A DNA stretch of 41,436 nt from an uncultured Cetobacterium sp. (GTDB taxonomy: Bacteria; Fusobacteriota; Fusobacteriia; Fusobacteriales; Fusobacteriaceae): contig NZ_CAMTIK010000019.1 in NCBI RefSeq assembly GCF_947072685.1, forward strand, positions 1 through 41,436, in the 5' to 3' direction. The notes beneath the pieces are model-generated. The model saw only the letters and a list, made by a program, of their open reading frames with translations, was not told where the DNA came from and did no database searches. The position numbers were made by a program, and so were the translations under genes. This document shows, piece by piece, positions 17,511 through 25,353 of the stretch. Within the stretch, counting starts at the first letter, position 1, and each line of letters starts with the position of its first letter.

Positions 17511-17551
17511 TTCAATTCAATATTAACAAGGAAAAAAAAGGAGGAATTACA

Positions 17552-18895
17552 ATGCAGGAGATTGTAACAAGTATCAATAGTTTTTTATGGGGAAATTTTT
17601 TAATTATTTTATTGATGGGGACAGGGATATATTTTACTTTAAAGTTAAATTTTGTTCAAATTAGAAAGTTTAAAGAGGGAGTAAAACATGTAACAGGTTC
17701 AATAAACTTGAACGGAAAGGCAGCAGATAAAAATGGAATGTCATCATTTCAAGCCTTAGCGACTGCAGTGGCAGCTCAAGTTGGAACTGGAAATCTGGCA
17801 GGTGCAGCAACAGCGATAGCATCAGGAGGTCCAGGAGCTATATTTTGGATGTGGGCCAGTGCTTTCTTAGGGATGGCAACAGTTTATGTAGAGGCTATAT
17901 TGGGGCAAATTTTTAAAACAAGAATAGATGGTCAGATAACAGGAGGACCTGCATACTATATAGAAAAAAGTTTAAAAAATAAAAAATCGGCTAAATTTTT
18001 ATCATATTTTTTTGCTGTTGCATGTATTGTGGCATTGGGTTTAATGGGAAATGCAGTTCAATCTAACTCTATATCAGCTGCTTTTGGAAAAGCTTTTGGA
18101 GTTTCACCAGCGATAGTAGGTGTTGTTATATCCATATTATCTGGATTTGTATTTTTCGGTGGAATAAAGAGAATTGCCTCAGTAACAGAAAAAATTGTAC
18201 CAATAATGGCGGGTTTATATATTGTGGCATGTATCATAGTGATAGCGATTAATTACAGAGAAGTAATTCCAGCAATAACTTCAATTTTTTACTCAGCATT
18301 CACTTCACAGGCAGCAATGGGTGGAGCTGTGGGAATAACAGTGAAGCAAGCTGTAAGATATGGAGTTGCAAGAGGACTATTTTCCAATGAGGCAGGAATG
18401 GGATCAACTCCTCATGCACATGCAATAGCAAAAGTAAAACACCCAGGAGAACAGGGGATTGTAGCAATAATAACTGTCTTCATAGATACATTTGTGGTTC
18501 TTACAGGAACGGCATTGGTTATTTTGACATCTAAGGTTCCTTTAGTGAAAGGAGCGGGGATTATTTTAACTCAAGGGGCATTTTCTAAAACATTAGGTGT
18601 ATTTGGAGATTCTTTTATAGCGATATGTTTACTATTTTTCGCCTTTTCAACAATAATAGGATGGTATTTTTTTGGAGAAGCAAATGTTAGATATATATTT
18701 AGAGATAAAAAAGCTATAAATATATACCGAGCTATTGTTATGATAATGATAGTTATTGGTTCCATGATGAAAGTTGAACTGGTTTGGGAATTAGCAGACA
18801 TGTTTAATGGTATGATGGTGATACCAAACCTGATAGCTCTGCTGGCATTAGGAAAATTTGCAAGAACAGCAATGAAGGAATATGATAAATTATAA
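17552..18895 (+). CDS. AGCS-family Na+:alanine/glycine symporter
   Basis: Imports alanine or glycine with sodium across the inner membrane. 447 residues with about ten or eleven hydrophobic helices. Family signatures seen: FQALATAVAAQVGTGNLAGA near 68, GGPGAIFWMWASAFLGMAT near 92, GGPAYYIEK near 133 and GLFSNEAGMGSTPHAHA near 277. GGAGG precedes ATG 17552. The tandem glycine riboswitch upstream shows it responds to glycine and supports glycine as a substrate. It is a single gene; the next gene has its own promoter. Confidence 0.95.
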   Translation: MQEIVTSINSFLWGNFLIILLMGTGIYFTLKLNFVQIRKFKEGVKHVTGSINLNGKAADKNGMSSFQALATAVAAQVGTGNLAGAATAIASGGPGAIFWMWASAFLGMATVYVEAILGQIFKTRIDGQITGGPAYYIEKSLKNKKSAKFLSYFFAVACIVALGLMGNAVQSNSISAAFGKAFGVSPAIVGVVISILSGFVFFGGIKRIASVTEKIVPIMAGLYIVACIIVIAINYREVIPAITSIFYSAFTSQAAMGGAVGITVKQAVRYGVARGLFSNEAGMGSTPHAHAIAKVKHPGEQGIVAIITVFIDTFVVLTGTALVILTSKVPLVKGAGIILTQGAFSKTLGVFGDSFIAICLLFFAFSTIIGWYFFGEANVRYIFRDKKAINIYRAIVMIMIVIGSMMKVELVWELADMFNGMMVIPNLIALLALGKFARTAMKEYDKL

Positions 18896-18935
18896 ATACA
18901 AAATGCGTCTATTTAGTATTGAATGTATTTTTTTA

Positions 18936-18965
18936 TTGACACATTATGGTAGTATACAGTATAAT
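18936..18965 (+). promoter_or_regulatory. Promoter of the FMN-binding protein gene
   Basis: TTGACA (18936-18941) and TATAAT (18960-18965) are consensus boxes with an 18-base spacer, 49 bases upstream of the start at 19014. Confidence 0.8.
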
Positions 18966-19013
18966 TATTATAGAAAAATAACGAATATAATAATAAATAG
19001 AAAGGGGAACATT

Positions 19014-19319
19014 ATGAAGAAATTTTTAATGGTAGCATTAGTTTTATTATCTACAATAGCTTTTGGATCTGAGGTAAAAGAAGGAACTGGGTTGGGATAT
19101 GCAGATGATATAAAAGTAGCTGTAACTATGGAAGGAGATAAAATAGTTGCGATTGAAGTAAAAGAGAGCACTGATACTCCGGGAATAGCAAATCCAGCAA
19201 TTGAGCAATTAACAAAAAAGGTTTTAGAAGCTCAAACATCTAAAGTTGATACAGTAGCAGGGGCAACATATACGTCTGAGGGATTCTTAGAGGCTATAAA
19301 CAACGCAACAGGAAAGTAA
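19014..19319 (+). CDS. Secreted small FMN-binding (flavinylated) protein
   Basis: A 101-residue exported protein consisting of a signal peptide (1-19, ending IAFGS) and one FMN_bind domain. DTVAGATYTS near residue 80 matches the S/T flavinylation motif of RnfG/NqrC-type proteins, where the threonine after GA receives FMN covalently from ApbE. A periplasmic or surface electron-carrier role follows from the family. Start ATG 19014 has an AAAGGGG ribosome site; an upstream in-frame ATG at 18882 lies within the symporter gene and has none. It has its own promoter and terminator. No apbE or cytochrome gene is nearby. Confidence 0.88.
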   Translation: MKKFLMVALVLLSTIAFGSEVKEGTGLGYADDIKVAVTMEGDKIVAIEVKESTDTPGIANPAIEQLTKKVLEAQTSKVDTVAGATYTSEGFLEAINNATGK

Positions 19320-19327
19320 TTAACTAT

Positions 19328-19358
19328 AAAGCTGAGATTTTATCTCAGCTTTTTTTTA
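19328..19358 (+). terminator. Terminator after the FMN-binding protein gene
   Basis: AAAGCTGAGAT pairs with ATCTCAGCTTT around a short T loop, then a T-run. It isolates the gene from the outer-membrane protein gene 24 bases on. Confidence 0.88.
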
Positions 19359-19381
19359 TAAATAAAAAATGGGGAGACATA

Positions 19382-20518
19382 ATGAGAAATAAGTACTTAA
19401 TATTATTGGGATTAATAGCACTATCAAGTTTAAGTTTTGCAAACGAACAAGCAACTAGAAGAAATAAAAGGGGAATGTTACGAAATAGTGACGAATTGGT
19501 AGGGGTAGATACATATAGTTTTCATGAAGAGGAAAGAGCTAAGAAAAAAGGGGCTGTAGGATTGGTTGAAATTGGAATGGATACCATGATGTATGAGAGA
19601 TCTTTAGATGAAAAAAATAGAATAGAGCCGTATTTAAAATTTGAATTATTTCCTTTAGAAAATTCAAACTTTTATATTGATGGAAGAACATCATATAGAC
19701 ATGAATATACAACGACAGAAAAAAGATACAATAAAACTATGGTTGAATTGTATGGAGGTTCAATTTATAGAAATGGTCGATTCTTTTTAAACTACAAATT
19801 TGGGATTAGACATGATGAACTTAGACATACAAAAGTTCAGAACTCAACAACATTAAGATTTATACCAAAAGCGACCTATGATTTTACAGAGAGATTTGGA
19901 TGGTATTTAAAAGGAGCTCTTGGACATGCAAAAGTTCAAGGAGATGAAAGAGATTTGAAAACTAAGGAGTTCAATTTACCTTTTCAAAATTCAGATTATG
20001 TAAATAAGATTGAAACAGGATTGAGTTATAGATTGAATGGAACTAAACTTTCTTTAGGGGTTGTAAACAAATCGGATGAGGAATATGCTGGTGAGAATAT
20101 AAAATGGAGTTATTTAGCTAAAATAGATCATAACCTATATACCACAAATACACTACAAGTAAGACCATATGTTTGGGGATTTTTAAATCCTGAAGTTAAA
20201 ACTGGTGGAAACAACAATAAAACTACAATTCATAATGAATTAGGGGCTATGATTGGAACTAGAGTTATTTGGAACCCTAGAGTAGATTTATCTTTCACAA
20301 CAGATATTGTCTATATCGCACAATATAAAAATGTTTCTAATGATGGTTCTGGCGGAGGAACAGGTGGTGGAAATATTTCTGGCGGAGGTTCAGGAAGTGG
20401 CTCAGGAAATAAACCAAAACCTAAAGTAAATAGTACTCCAAGCTCAGGAAATAATAAGATTAAAAGAGCTGTAGAAGATTCAGTTATTATAAGATTAGGA
20501 TTTAAAAAGTATTTCTAA
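19382..20518 (+). CDS. Outer-membrane beta-barrel protein with Gly/Ser-rich insert
   Basis: 378 residues: signal peptide (1-20, ending LSFA), then alternating strands rich in aromatic residues, ending IRLGFKKYF with the C-terminal Phe typical of barrel proteins. It shares the pattern R-F-x-P-K-x-T/A-Y-x-F...W-Y/L with the barrel gene at 24294, so they are probably paralogs of a fusobacterial family of KdgM-like size. Residues about 322-361 form a Gly/Ser/Lys/Pro insert just before the last strand, probably a surface loop. The underlying DNA repeats TTCTGGCGGAGG at 20347 and 20377, so its length could vary. The two-component genes follow 52 bases later. Confidence 0.8.
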   Translation: MRNKYLILLGLIALSSLSFANEQATRRNKRGMLRNSDELVGVDTYSFHEEERAKKKGAVGLVEIGMDTMMYERSLDEKNRIEPYLKFELFPLENSNFYIDGRTSYRHEYTTTEKRYNKTMVELYGGSIYRNGRFFLNYKFGIRHDELRHTKVQNSTTLRFIPKATYDFTERFGWYLKGALGHAKVQGDERDLKTKEFNLPFQNSDYVNKIETGLSYRLNGTKLSLGVVNKSDEEYAGENIKWSYLAKIDHNLYTTNTLQVRPYVWGFLNPEVKTGGNNNKTTIHNELGAMIGTRVIWNPRVDLSFTTDIVYIAQYKNVSNDGSGGGTGGGNISGGGSGSGSGNKPKPKVNSTPSSGNNKIKRAVEDSVIIRLGFKKYF

Positions 20519-20535
20519 AAAAAAACAGTATTTTT

Positions 20536-20544
20536 TGTTATAAT
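20536..20544 (+). promoter_or_regulatory. Extended -10 promoter of the two-component operon
   Basis: TGTTATAAT (20536-20544) is an extended -10 box 27 bases before the regulator start. No terminator lies between it and the outer-membrane protein gene, so read-through is also possible. Confidence 0.5.
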
Positions 20545-20570
20545 AGCATTATCAAATTTAAGAGGTGCTA

Positions 20571-21230
20571 ATGATGAAGAAAATATTGATAGTTGAAGAT
20601 GAAAAAGAATTGGCTCTCTCTCTGGAGAGCCAATTTTCAGTTTTAGATGTGGAGATAAAAATAGCAAAAGATGGAAAAGAAGCATTGGAGATATTTCATT
20701 GGTACAAACCAGAACTAGTATTACTAGATATAAATCTCCCTAAAAAAACTGGTTGGGAAGTTTGTCAATCTATAAGAAAAGATTCAGATACTAAAATAAT
20801 AATGATGACAGCTAGGGATTCAGAATTAGATGAGATTCACGGACTTGAAATAGGTGCGGATGATTATATAGTAAAGCCATTTAGTATAAATGTTTTAATA
20901 ACTAAGGTGAAAAAAGCTCTAAGATTAAATATACAAAGTATATATAGGTATGAAGAGTTTCAATATTGTTTTAAAGATGGGATTTTAAAAATTTTCGGTG
21001 AGAGAGTGGATCTTTCATCTAGAGAAAAAGATTTATTGGAATATTTTATAAAAAACAAAAATATTCCTTTAAGTAGAGGGAGCATTTTACTTCAAATTTG
21101 GGGAATAGAAAATGATTTTGACGAACGAGCATCGGACACACTTGTAAAAAGATTGAGAAAAAAATTAAAAAATTATGAAACTTTAATTGGAACAGTTAGA
21201 GGAGTGGGGTATATTTTTGAGGAAAAATAA
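20571..21230 (+). CDS. OmpR/PhoB-type response regulator
   Basis: DNA-binding regulator of a two-component system. Receiver domain (about residues 1-115) with acidic VEDEKE, phospho-acceptor Asp53 in LLDINLP, Thr in MMTARD and Lys in IVKPF. A winged-helix trans_reg_C domain follows (about 125-220), with SREKDLLEYF and VGYIFEEK at the end. AGAGG (20561-20565) is 5 bases from ATG 20571; ATG 20574 is an equal alternative, and the GTG at 20565 overlaps the ribosome site. The kinase gene overlaps its end by 14 bases. The target genes are unknown; the outer-membrane protein gene before it is a candidate. Confidence 0.93.
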   Translation: MMKKILIVEDEKELALSLESQFSVLDVEIKIAKDGKEALEIFHWYKPELVLLDINLPKKTGWEVCQSIRKDSDTKIIMMTARDSELDEIHGLEIGADDYIVKPFSINVLITKVKKALRLNIQSIYRYEEFQYCFKDGILKIFGERVDLSSREKDLLEYFIKNKNIPLSRGSILLQIWGIENDFDERASDTLVKRLRKKLKNYETLIGTVRGVGYIFEEK

Positions 21231-22536
21231 AGCAAGTATTTCAAAAAAAATGTTTATTTATTCAGTGGGAATAGTAATAGTTGCGATGTTAGTAAGCTAC
21301 GGGTTCAATATACTTTTTTTAGATTTATATTATAAAAGAGAAATAAAGAAGGATTTTCCTGAAATAGCAATAAAGATAGAAAAATATTTAAAAAAAAATG
21401 AGATAGAAACATTAGAAAAATATATAAAATTACTGAGAGAAAAAAATGGAATAACAGTTTTAATAATGGAAGAAAATGAGAAAAGATGGAATAATTCTAG
21501 AGGTGGATTTGGAAAAGGATTTTCTTTAGAAAATTTAAAAAACGAAGAATTTTTAATAAAAAAACAAAGAGAAACAGAAGCGAAAATAATAGTCTACAAT
21601 AAAAAAATATTGAAAAATCGTTGGATTTCTATAAGAACTTCATTGTCTGTTTTAGATTATTATAAAAATGAGATAGTTTATTTTAATATACTGGGAACAA
21701 TTATAGCTGTATTGATTGCTTTGATATGTAGTAGAATTTTTTCTAAAAAAGTTATAGAGGACATAGATCGATTGAGTAAAAAAGCTGAAGATATATCAAA
21801 TTTAAAATTTGATAAGAATAATTTAGTAAAAAGAGATGATGAATTAGGAAAATTAGGTGAAAATTTAGAAAAGATGAGTTTTAAACTGGAGACAGCTATT
21901 GCGGATTTAGAGTCTTTTGTTTCCAATAGTTCTCATGAATTAAAGACCCCAATTGCGATAATTTCATCCAAAGCTGAACTGTTGATGAAAGAGGTATCTA
22001 AAAATAAAAATTTAGAAGAAAGTTGTACAGTAATATTAAGAGAAAGTTTTTATATGAAAGAGTTGATTTCAAAGTTATTAACACTTTCTAAAATCGGTTC
22101 TTTGACAACATTGGAGAAAAAATCTATAAATTTAGAAGAATTAATAAAAGGGATATTAGAAAGGTATGATTATATAGAGCTTTCTAAAAATTTAGAAATA
22201 GAGTTAAGTGGACTTGATAAAAATATAATTGTAGATAAAGATTTTTTTTCAATTGCCTTAGAAAATATAATTCACAACGCATTAAAATATTCGGAACAAG
22301 ATAGCATAGTTAAGATAAATTATAACAAAAATTTATTAGTAGTTGAAAATGAAACGAAAAATATAGAAAATATAAATCTTATTTTTGAGCCTTTTTCAAG
22401 AGGAGAAAATGGCATAAGGGAAGAGGGAACAGGACTAGGACTTACATTAGTAAAGAAAATTTTAGATATGAATAAAATTAAATATGAAGTAAAGTTAAAT
22501 GAAAAAGTATTTAAATTTATATTGAACGTAAATTAA
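21217..22536 (+). CDS. Sensor histidine kinase
   Basis: Membrane kinase partner of the preceding regulator. Basic N-terminus, TM1 at about 12-37, an extracytoplasmic sensor of about 105 residues (Lys/Glu-rich, no recognised domain), TM2 at about 155-175, a HAMP-like linker, HisKA with SSHELKTPIAI (His240), N box ENIIHNALKYS and G box EEGTGLGLTL. About 439 residues. A TTG at 21217 is chosen because GGAG/GGGG lies 7-10 bases upstream; the next ATG (21250) has no ribosome site and would shorten the basic segment before TM1. The gene overlaps the regulator gene by 14 bases. Confidence 0.9.
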   Translation: MRKNKASISKKMFIYSVGIVIVAMLVSYGFNILFLDLYYKREIKKDFPEIAIKIEKYLKKNEIETLEKYIKLLREKNGITVLIMEENEKRWNNSRGGFGKGFSLENLKNEEFLIKKQRETEAKIIVYNKKILKNRWISIRTSLSVLDYYKNEIVYFNILGTIIAVLIALICSRIFSKKVIEDIDRLSKKAEDISNLKFDKNNLVKRDDELGKLGENLEKMSFKLETAIADLESFVSNSSHELKTPIAIISSKAELLMKEVSKNKNLEESCTVILRESFYMKELISKLLTLSKIGSLTTLEKKSINLEELIKGILERYDYIELSKNLEIELSGLDKNIIVDKDFFSIALENIIHNALKYSEQDSIVKINYNKNLLVVENETKNIENINLIFEPFSRGENGIREEGTGLGLTLVKKILDMNKIKYEVKLNEKVFKFILNVN

Positions 22537-22563
22537 ACTCGAGACACATATCTCGAGTTTTTT
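22535..22563. terminator. Terminator after the histidine kinase gene
   Basis: AAACTCGAGA (22535-22544) pairs with TCTCGAGTTT (22551-22560), with a T-run after it. The leftward EpsG-like gene ends at 22570, so both converging transcripts may use it. Confidence 0.85.
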
Positions 22564-22569
22564 ATATTT

Positions 22570-23595
22570 TCACAGAAATGGTAACCAAGTTGTATAATGG
22601 TGTATGGCATATGCCAAAACTGTATCGTAATATCTCCAGGTTAAATAAAGACAAAATATAGAAAAAGTAGCACACCGAGTATCTTTATTTTTAATTTTTA
22701 TTAAAAGATATGGAATCATAGTAATTACACCAATTCTAAAAAATTCTAAAATTCTTAAAACTATAGCGAATCTATAAAATGTGATGAAAATAAATAGAGC
22801 TAATATATTTATATTAAACATAATATTTTGTTCTTCAGTCAAATTTGAGGATACAAAAATTAGAATGAGAACAAAAATTGAAAGTTCTAAAAATTCATAA
22901 AAATTTCCATGCTCTATAATGTAGGAGTACCTATTTAATCGTTCGCTTAGTCCTAAAAAAGTTATATTTACTGCAAATATTAAGTATGAAAAAGGATTAA
23001 TAATTAAAGCTAGTGCCAAAATTCCTAGAACAGTTTTTTTATCTAATTTTAGATTCAATATAAAGTAAAGAGGGTAAAGAATAAGACTTGTTTTATGGAA
23101 TAAAAAGGCTAAAGTTATCAATCCGAAGTAATAGAAAGGTTTTTTTTCTAAAATATACTTTAAACTAACCCAAAACAAAAGAATTGATATGTAGTTTCTT
23201 ATAATAGTAAAATTATGCCAATAGTAAAATGTTGATAAATATATTAGAAAAGAAAAAGTAGGAAGTTCGCTATATTTAATAAGCAGTTTATAAATAGTAA
23301 AGTTAAAAATAAAGCTGAGTATAAATAAAAAAATATTGTAACTGATTCCAAGCATTTTAAAACTATCTCTTAAAATAACAAATAAAATTTCATATCCATA
23401 GGGATTTTGAGATTGGGGGAGACTATAAAAATATTTATAGACATGATAGTCATATCCACCGACATCTACTCTTGTTCCTGTATAAATTGATAGAATCAAA
23501 ACAGGAAAAATCAGAAGGAATTTTTCATAATAATCCTCTGAAAATAAAAATGTATAAGATAAAAAAATTAGATATATTCCCAAAACAAAGATCAT
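22570..23595 (-). CDS. EpsG/Wzy-like polysaccharide polymerase
   Basis: Integral membrane protein of 341 residues with about ten hydrophobic helices. VLILSIYTGTRVDVGGYDYHVY near residue 35 fits the EpsG family pattern (R-x-x-x-G-x-D-x-x-x-Y), and HNFTIIRNYISILLFWVSL and FLFHKTSLILYPLY match the family's internal conserved R and FHxS motifs. Such proteins polymerise surface-polysaccharide repeat units in the periplasm. Its start overlaps the upstream Wzz-like gene by 4 bases. No glycosyltransferase, flippase or other polysaccharide gene is near, which is unusual. Family call moderately sure, substrate unknown. Confidence 0.78.
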   Translation of the reverse strand: MIFVLGIYLIFLSYTFLFSEDYYEKFLLIFPVLILSIYTGTRVDVGGYDYHVYKYFYSLPQSQNPYGYEILFVILRDSFKMLGISYNIFLFILSFIFNFTIYKLLIKYSELPTFSFLIYLSTFYYWHNFTIIRNYISILLFWVSLKYILEKKPFYYFGLITLAFLFHKTSLILYPLYFILNLKLDKKTVLGILALALIINPFSYLIFAVNITFLGLSERLNRYSYIIEHGNFYEFLELSIFVLILIFVSSNLTEEQNIMFNINILALFIFITFYRFAIVLRILEFFRIGVITMIPYLLIKIKNKDTRCATFSIFCLYLTWRYYDTVLAYAIHHYTTWLPFL

Positions 23596-24191
23596 AAATT
23601 TTCCACCTTTTCCTTAAGAAAAATAGTAGTTATTCCAAAAATAAAAGAGATAATAAAGCCGTAAAAAAGAATTAAGTATCGATTATTTATAACTTCAAAT
23701 GTTTCAGCTTTTATAATTAAAGGAAATGATTTCTTAGGGTTATTTATAAGAGTTTGAATTTGAACTCTTTTCTTGTTTGAAGTCTCTGTAGATAGTTTAT
23801 TAAATAAAAATTCTTGATTGAAAAGAAGTAAAGAATCTAAGAACTCATTGACATCAATAATAGATTGCTCTGAGTTTAAAGAGTTGGCAATTACAGTATA
23901 TGTCCCTTCACCACTATTAAACTTTATACTTACATTATCTTTAGTTATAAATTTAGAAAAGACAATATCTCCGTCTCCAGGTTTAAAATTTTCGTAAGTG
24001 ACGATTCCATTATTATCAAGTTTTGTAGTTTTTATGCTTCCGCCGATACCAACATAACTAAAAGCGCCCTGTGCATAATATTTAATAGGAGTATGGAGAT
24101 ATACACCAAAACTGATAGCAAGTCCAGAACATAAAATTAAAAAAAATAGTTGTGAATGTTTTTTTATAACTCTGAGTATATCATTTGACAT
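23592..24191 (-). CDS. Wzz-like chain-length determinant (polysaccharide co-polymerase)
   Basis: 199 residues with two membrane helices (about 13-33 and 172-192) enclosing a periplasmic domain, the topology of Wzz proteins. IKYYAQGAFSYVGIGGSI after TM1 resembles the Wzz N-terminal beta segment. It is shorter than classic Wzz (about 300) and the usual proline-rich motif before TM2 is weak (PKKSFPLIIKA). AAGGGGGG precedes ATG 24191. The 4-base overlap with the EpsG-like polymerase gene supports a polymerase/co-polymerase pair that sets chain length. Confidence 0.68.
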   Translation of the reverse strand: MSNDILRVIKKHSQLFFLILCSGLAISFGVYLHTPIKYYAQGAFSYVGIGGSIKTTKLDNNGIVTYENFKPGDGDIVFSKFITKDNVSIKFNSGEGTYTVIANSLNSEQSIIDVNEFLDSLLLFNQEFLFNKLSTETSNKKRVQIQTLINNPKKSFPLIIKAETFEVINNRYLILFYGFIISFIFGITTIFLKEKVENL

Positions 24192-24251
24192 ATGCCCCCC
24201 TTTACATAGTTTATTTTGAAGTTCTTCTAATTTAAAAGTACTGTAAAAAAT

Positions 24252-24276
24252 AAAAAAACCTCTTTTTTAGAGGTTT
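24252..24276 (-). terminator. Terminator of the outer-membrane protein gene
   Basis: On the minus strand AAACCTCT pairs with AGAGGTTT, followed by a T-run; 17 bases after the stop of the gene at 24294. Confidence 0.82.
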
Positions 24277-24293
24277 AATTTAAAAGTATTTAA

Positions 24294-25241
24294 TTAAAAT
24301 GAATATTTTAAACCAGCTGAATAAAACCAGTGGTCTTTATTTCCTTCTTCACCATTATCTGTGTTATCATTTCTCCACTCATAGTTAATTTTAGCAATCA
24401 ATTGTAAAGTTTTAGTGAGATTATAATGGGTATTAACTCCTAACATGTCTCTCTGAATTTGTTTTTTCTCTCCATTGGTTGCAATTCTTTCTCCATCAAT
24501 TCCTTTAAAGAAGAAAGGAACAAATTTTAAATTTCTATTTGGTGAGTAGTGATATCTAAATCTAATTTGACTTCCATCTACATCATAATCAAATTTATTA
24601 ACCCCACTTGTATCATCAGCAAAAGCTACTGAAAGTGCATGTCTTCTATTGAAGGTGTATCTAGCTCCACCCTCTAGTCGATGTTTATAACCATATCTAG
24701 ATTCAGATATAATTTGTCCTGTCGCCCAATTTTTTGAAACATACGAATCTTTTAGCTCGGTGTATGCAATAAATCCTCTCGAATAAAGACTCCAATTTCT
24801 ATTAAAAGTATAAGTAAACTTTGGATAGAATCTATATTCTTTAGCTGAATCTAGTTTCATATCGTCGTTATGGAAATCTGTATATTTTAATCCTATTTCA
24901 GGTCTAAACATAAGTTTTCCAAAAGTATAAAGATTTTCAACATAGAACTCCGACATCTCTCTACTTTGCTCTTTTATATTTTTACTAGAATTTTTACTTT
25001 CATTAAAAACTCTATCAGCAAATCCAAATCTGAATGCCAAACCCTTATTTTTATTAGGTTTTAAAGTAAGAGAAACATTTCCTTCTCTAAAATTTCGAGA
25101 AGCACCACCCTCTTCGTAATCCTTAACTTTAAATCCGACCTCGATATCTCCCCCTATTTTACTTGCATCAAATGCGAAAGTAGATGCATTGATTCCTAGA
25201 AAACTGCAAAGAGACATAAAAGAAATAACTCTTCTTTTCAT
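24294..25241 (-). CDS. Outer-membrane beta-barrel protein (KdgM-like size)
   Basis: 315 residues: signal peptide (about 1-23, ending STFAF), then repeated amphipathic strands (FRFGFADRVF, RFYPKFTYTFNRNWSLYSRG, LEGGARYTFNRRHALSVAFA) and the barrel-type ending YSAGLKYSF. It resembles the barrel protein at 19382. ATG 25241 follows AGGGGTGG; the GTG at 25250 lies within that site. The promoter carries four TTGACA-type repeats, pointing to tight regulation. The gene stands alone between two terminators. Solute specificity cannot be told from sequence; oligosaccharide porins have this size. Confidence 0.82.
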   Translation of the reverse strand: MKRRVISFMSLCSFLGINASTFAFDASKIGGDIEVGFKVKDYEEGGASRNFREGNVSLTLKPNKNKGLAFRFGFADRVFNESKNSSKNIKEQSREMSEFYVENLYTFGKLMFRPEIGLKYTDFHNDDMKLDSAKEYRFYPKFTYTFNRNWSLYSRGFIAYTELKDSYVSKNWATGQIISESRYGYKHRLEGGARYTFNRRHALSVAFADDTSGVNKFDYDVDGSQIRFRYHYSPNRNLKFVPFFFKGIDGERIATNGEKKQIQRDMLGVNTHYNLTKTLQLIAKINYEWRNDNTDNGEEGNKDHWFYSAGLKYSF

Positions 25242-25257
25242 TTTTACCACCCCTATA

Positions 25258-25316
25258 TGTCAACATTATGTCAAAATTATACACTATAAAGATGAATTAT
25301 GTCAATATTATGTCAA
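25258..25316 (-). promoter_or_regulatory. Promoter with four TTGACA-type operator repeats
   Basis: On the minus strand TTGACA occurs at 25311-25316, 25300-25305, 25269-25274 and 25258-25263; the first three continue as TTGACATAAT. Within each pair the spacing is 11 bases (one helical turn), and the pairs are 31 bases apart. The second copy is the -35 box and TATAAT (25276-25281) the -10 box, spacer 18. So one pair covers the -35 region and one pair covers the start of transcription, just before the ribosome site. Confidence 0.75.
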
Positions 25317-25342
25317 AAAAAACCAGAGGATTTTCCTCTGGT
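25315..25342 (-). terminator. Terminator of the ECF transporter operon
   Basis: ACCAGAGGA (minus strand, from 25342) pairs with TCCTCTGGT (to 25322), followed by T residues that run straight into the first TTGACA repeat of the next promoter. Confidence 0.88.
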
Positions 25343-25353
25343 AAAATTATCGT

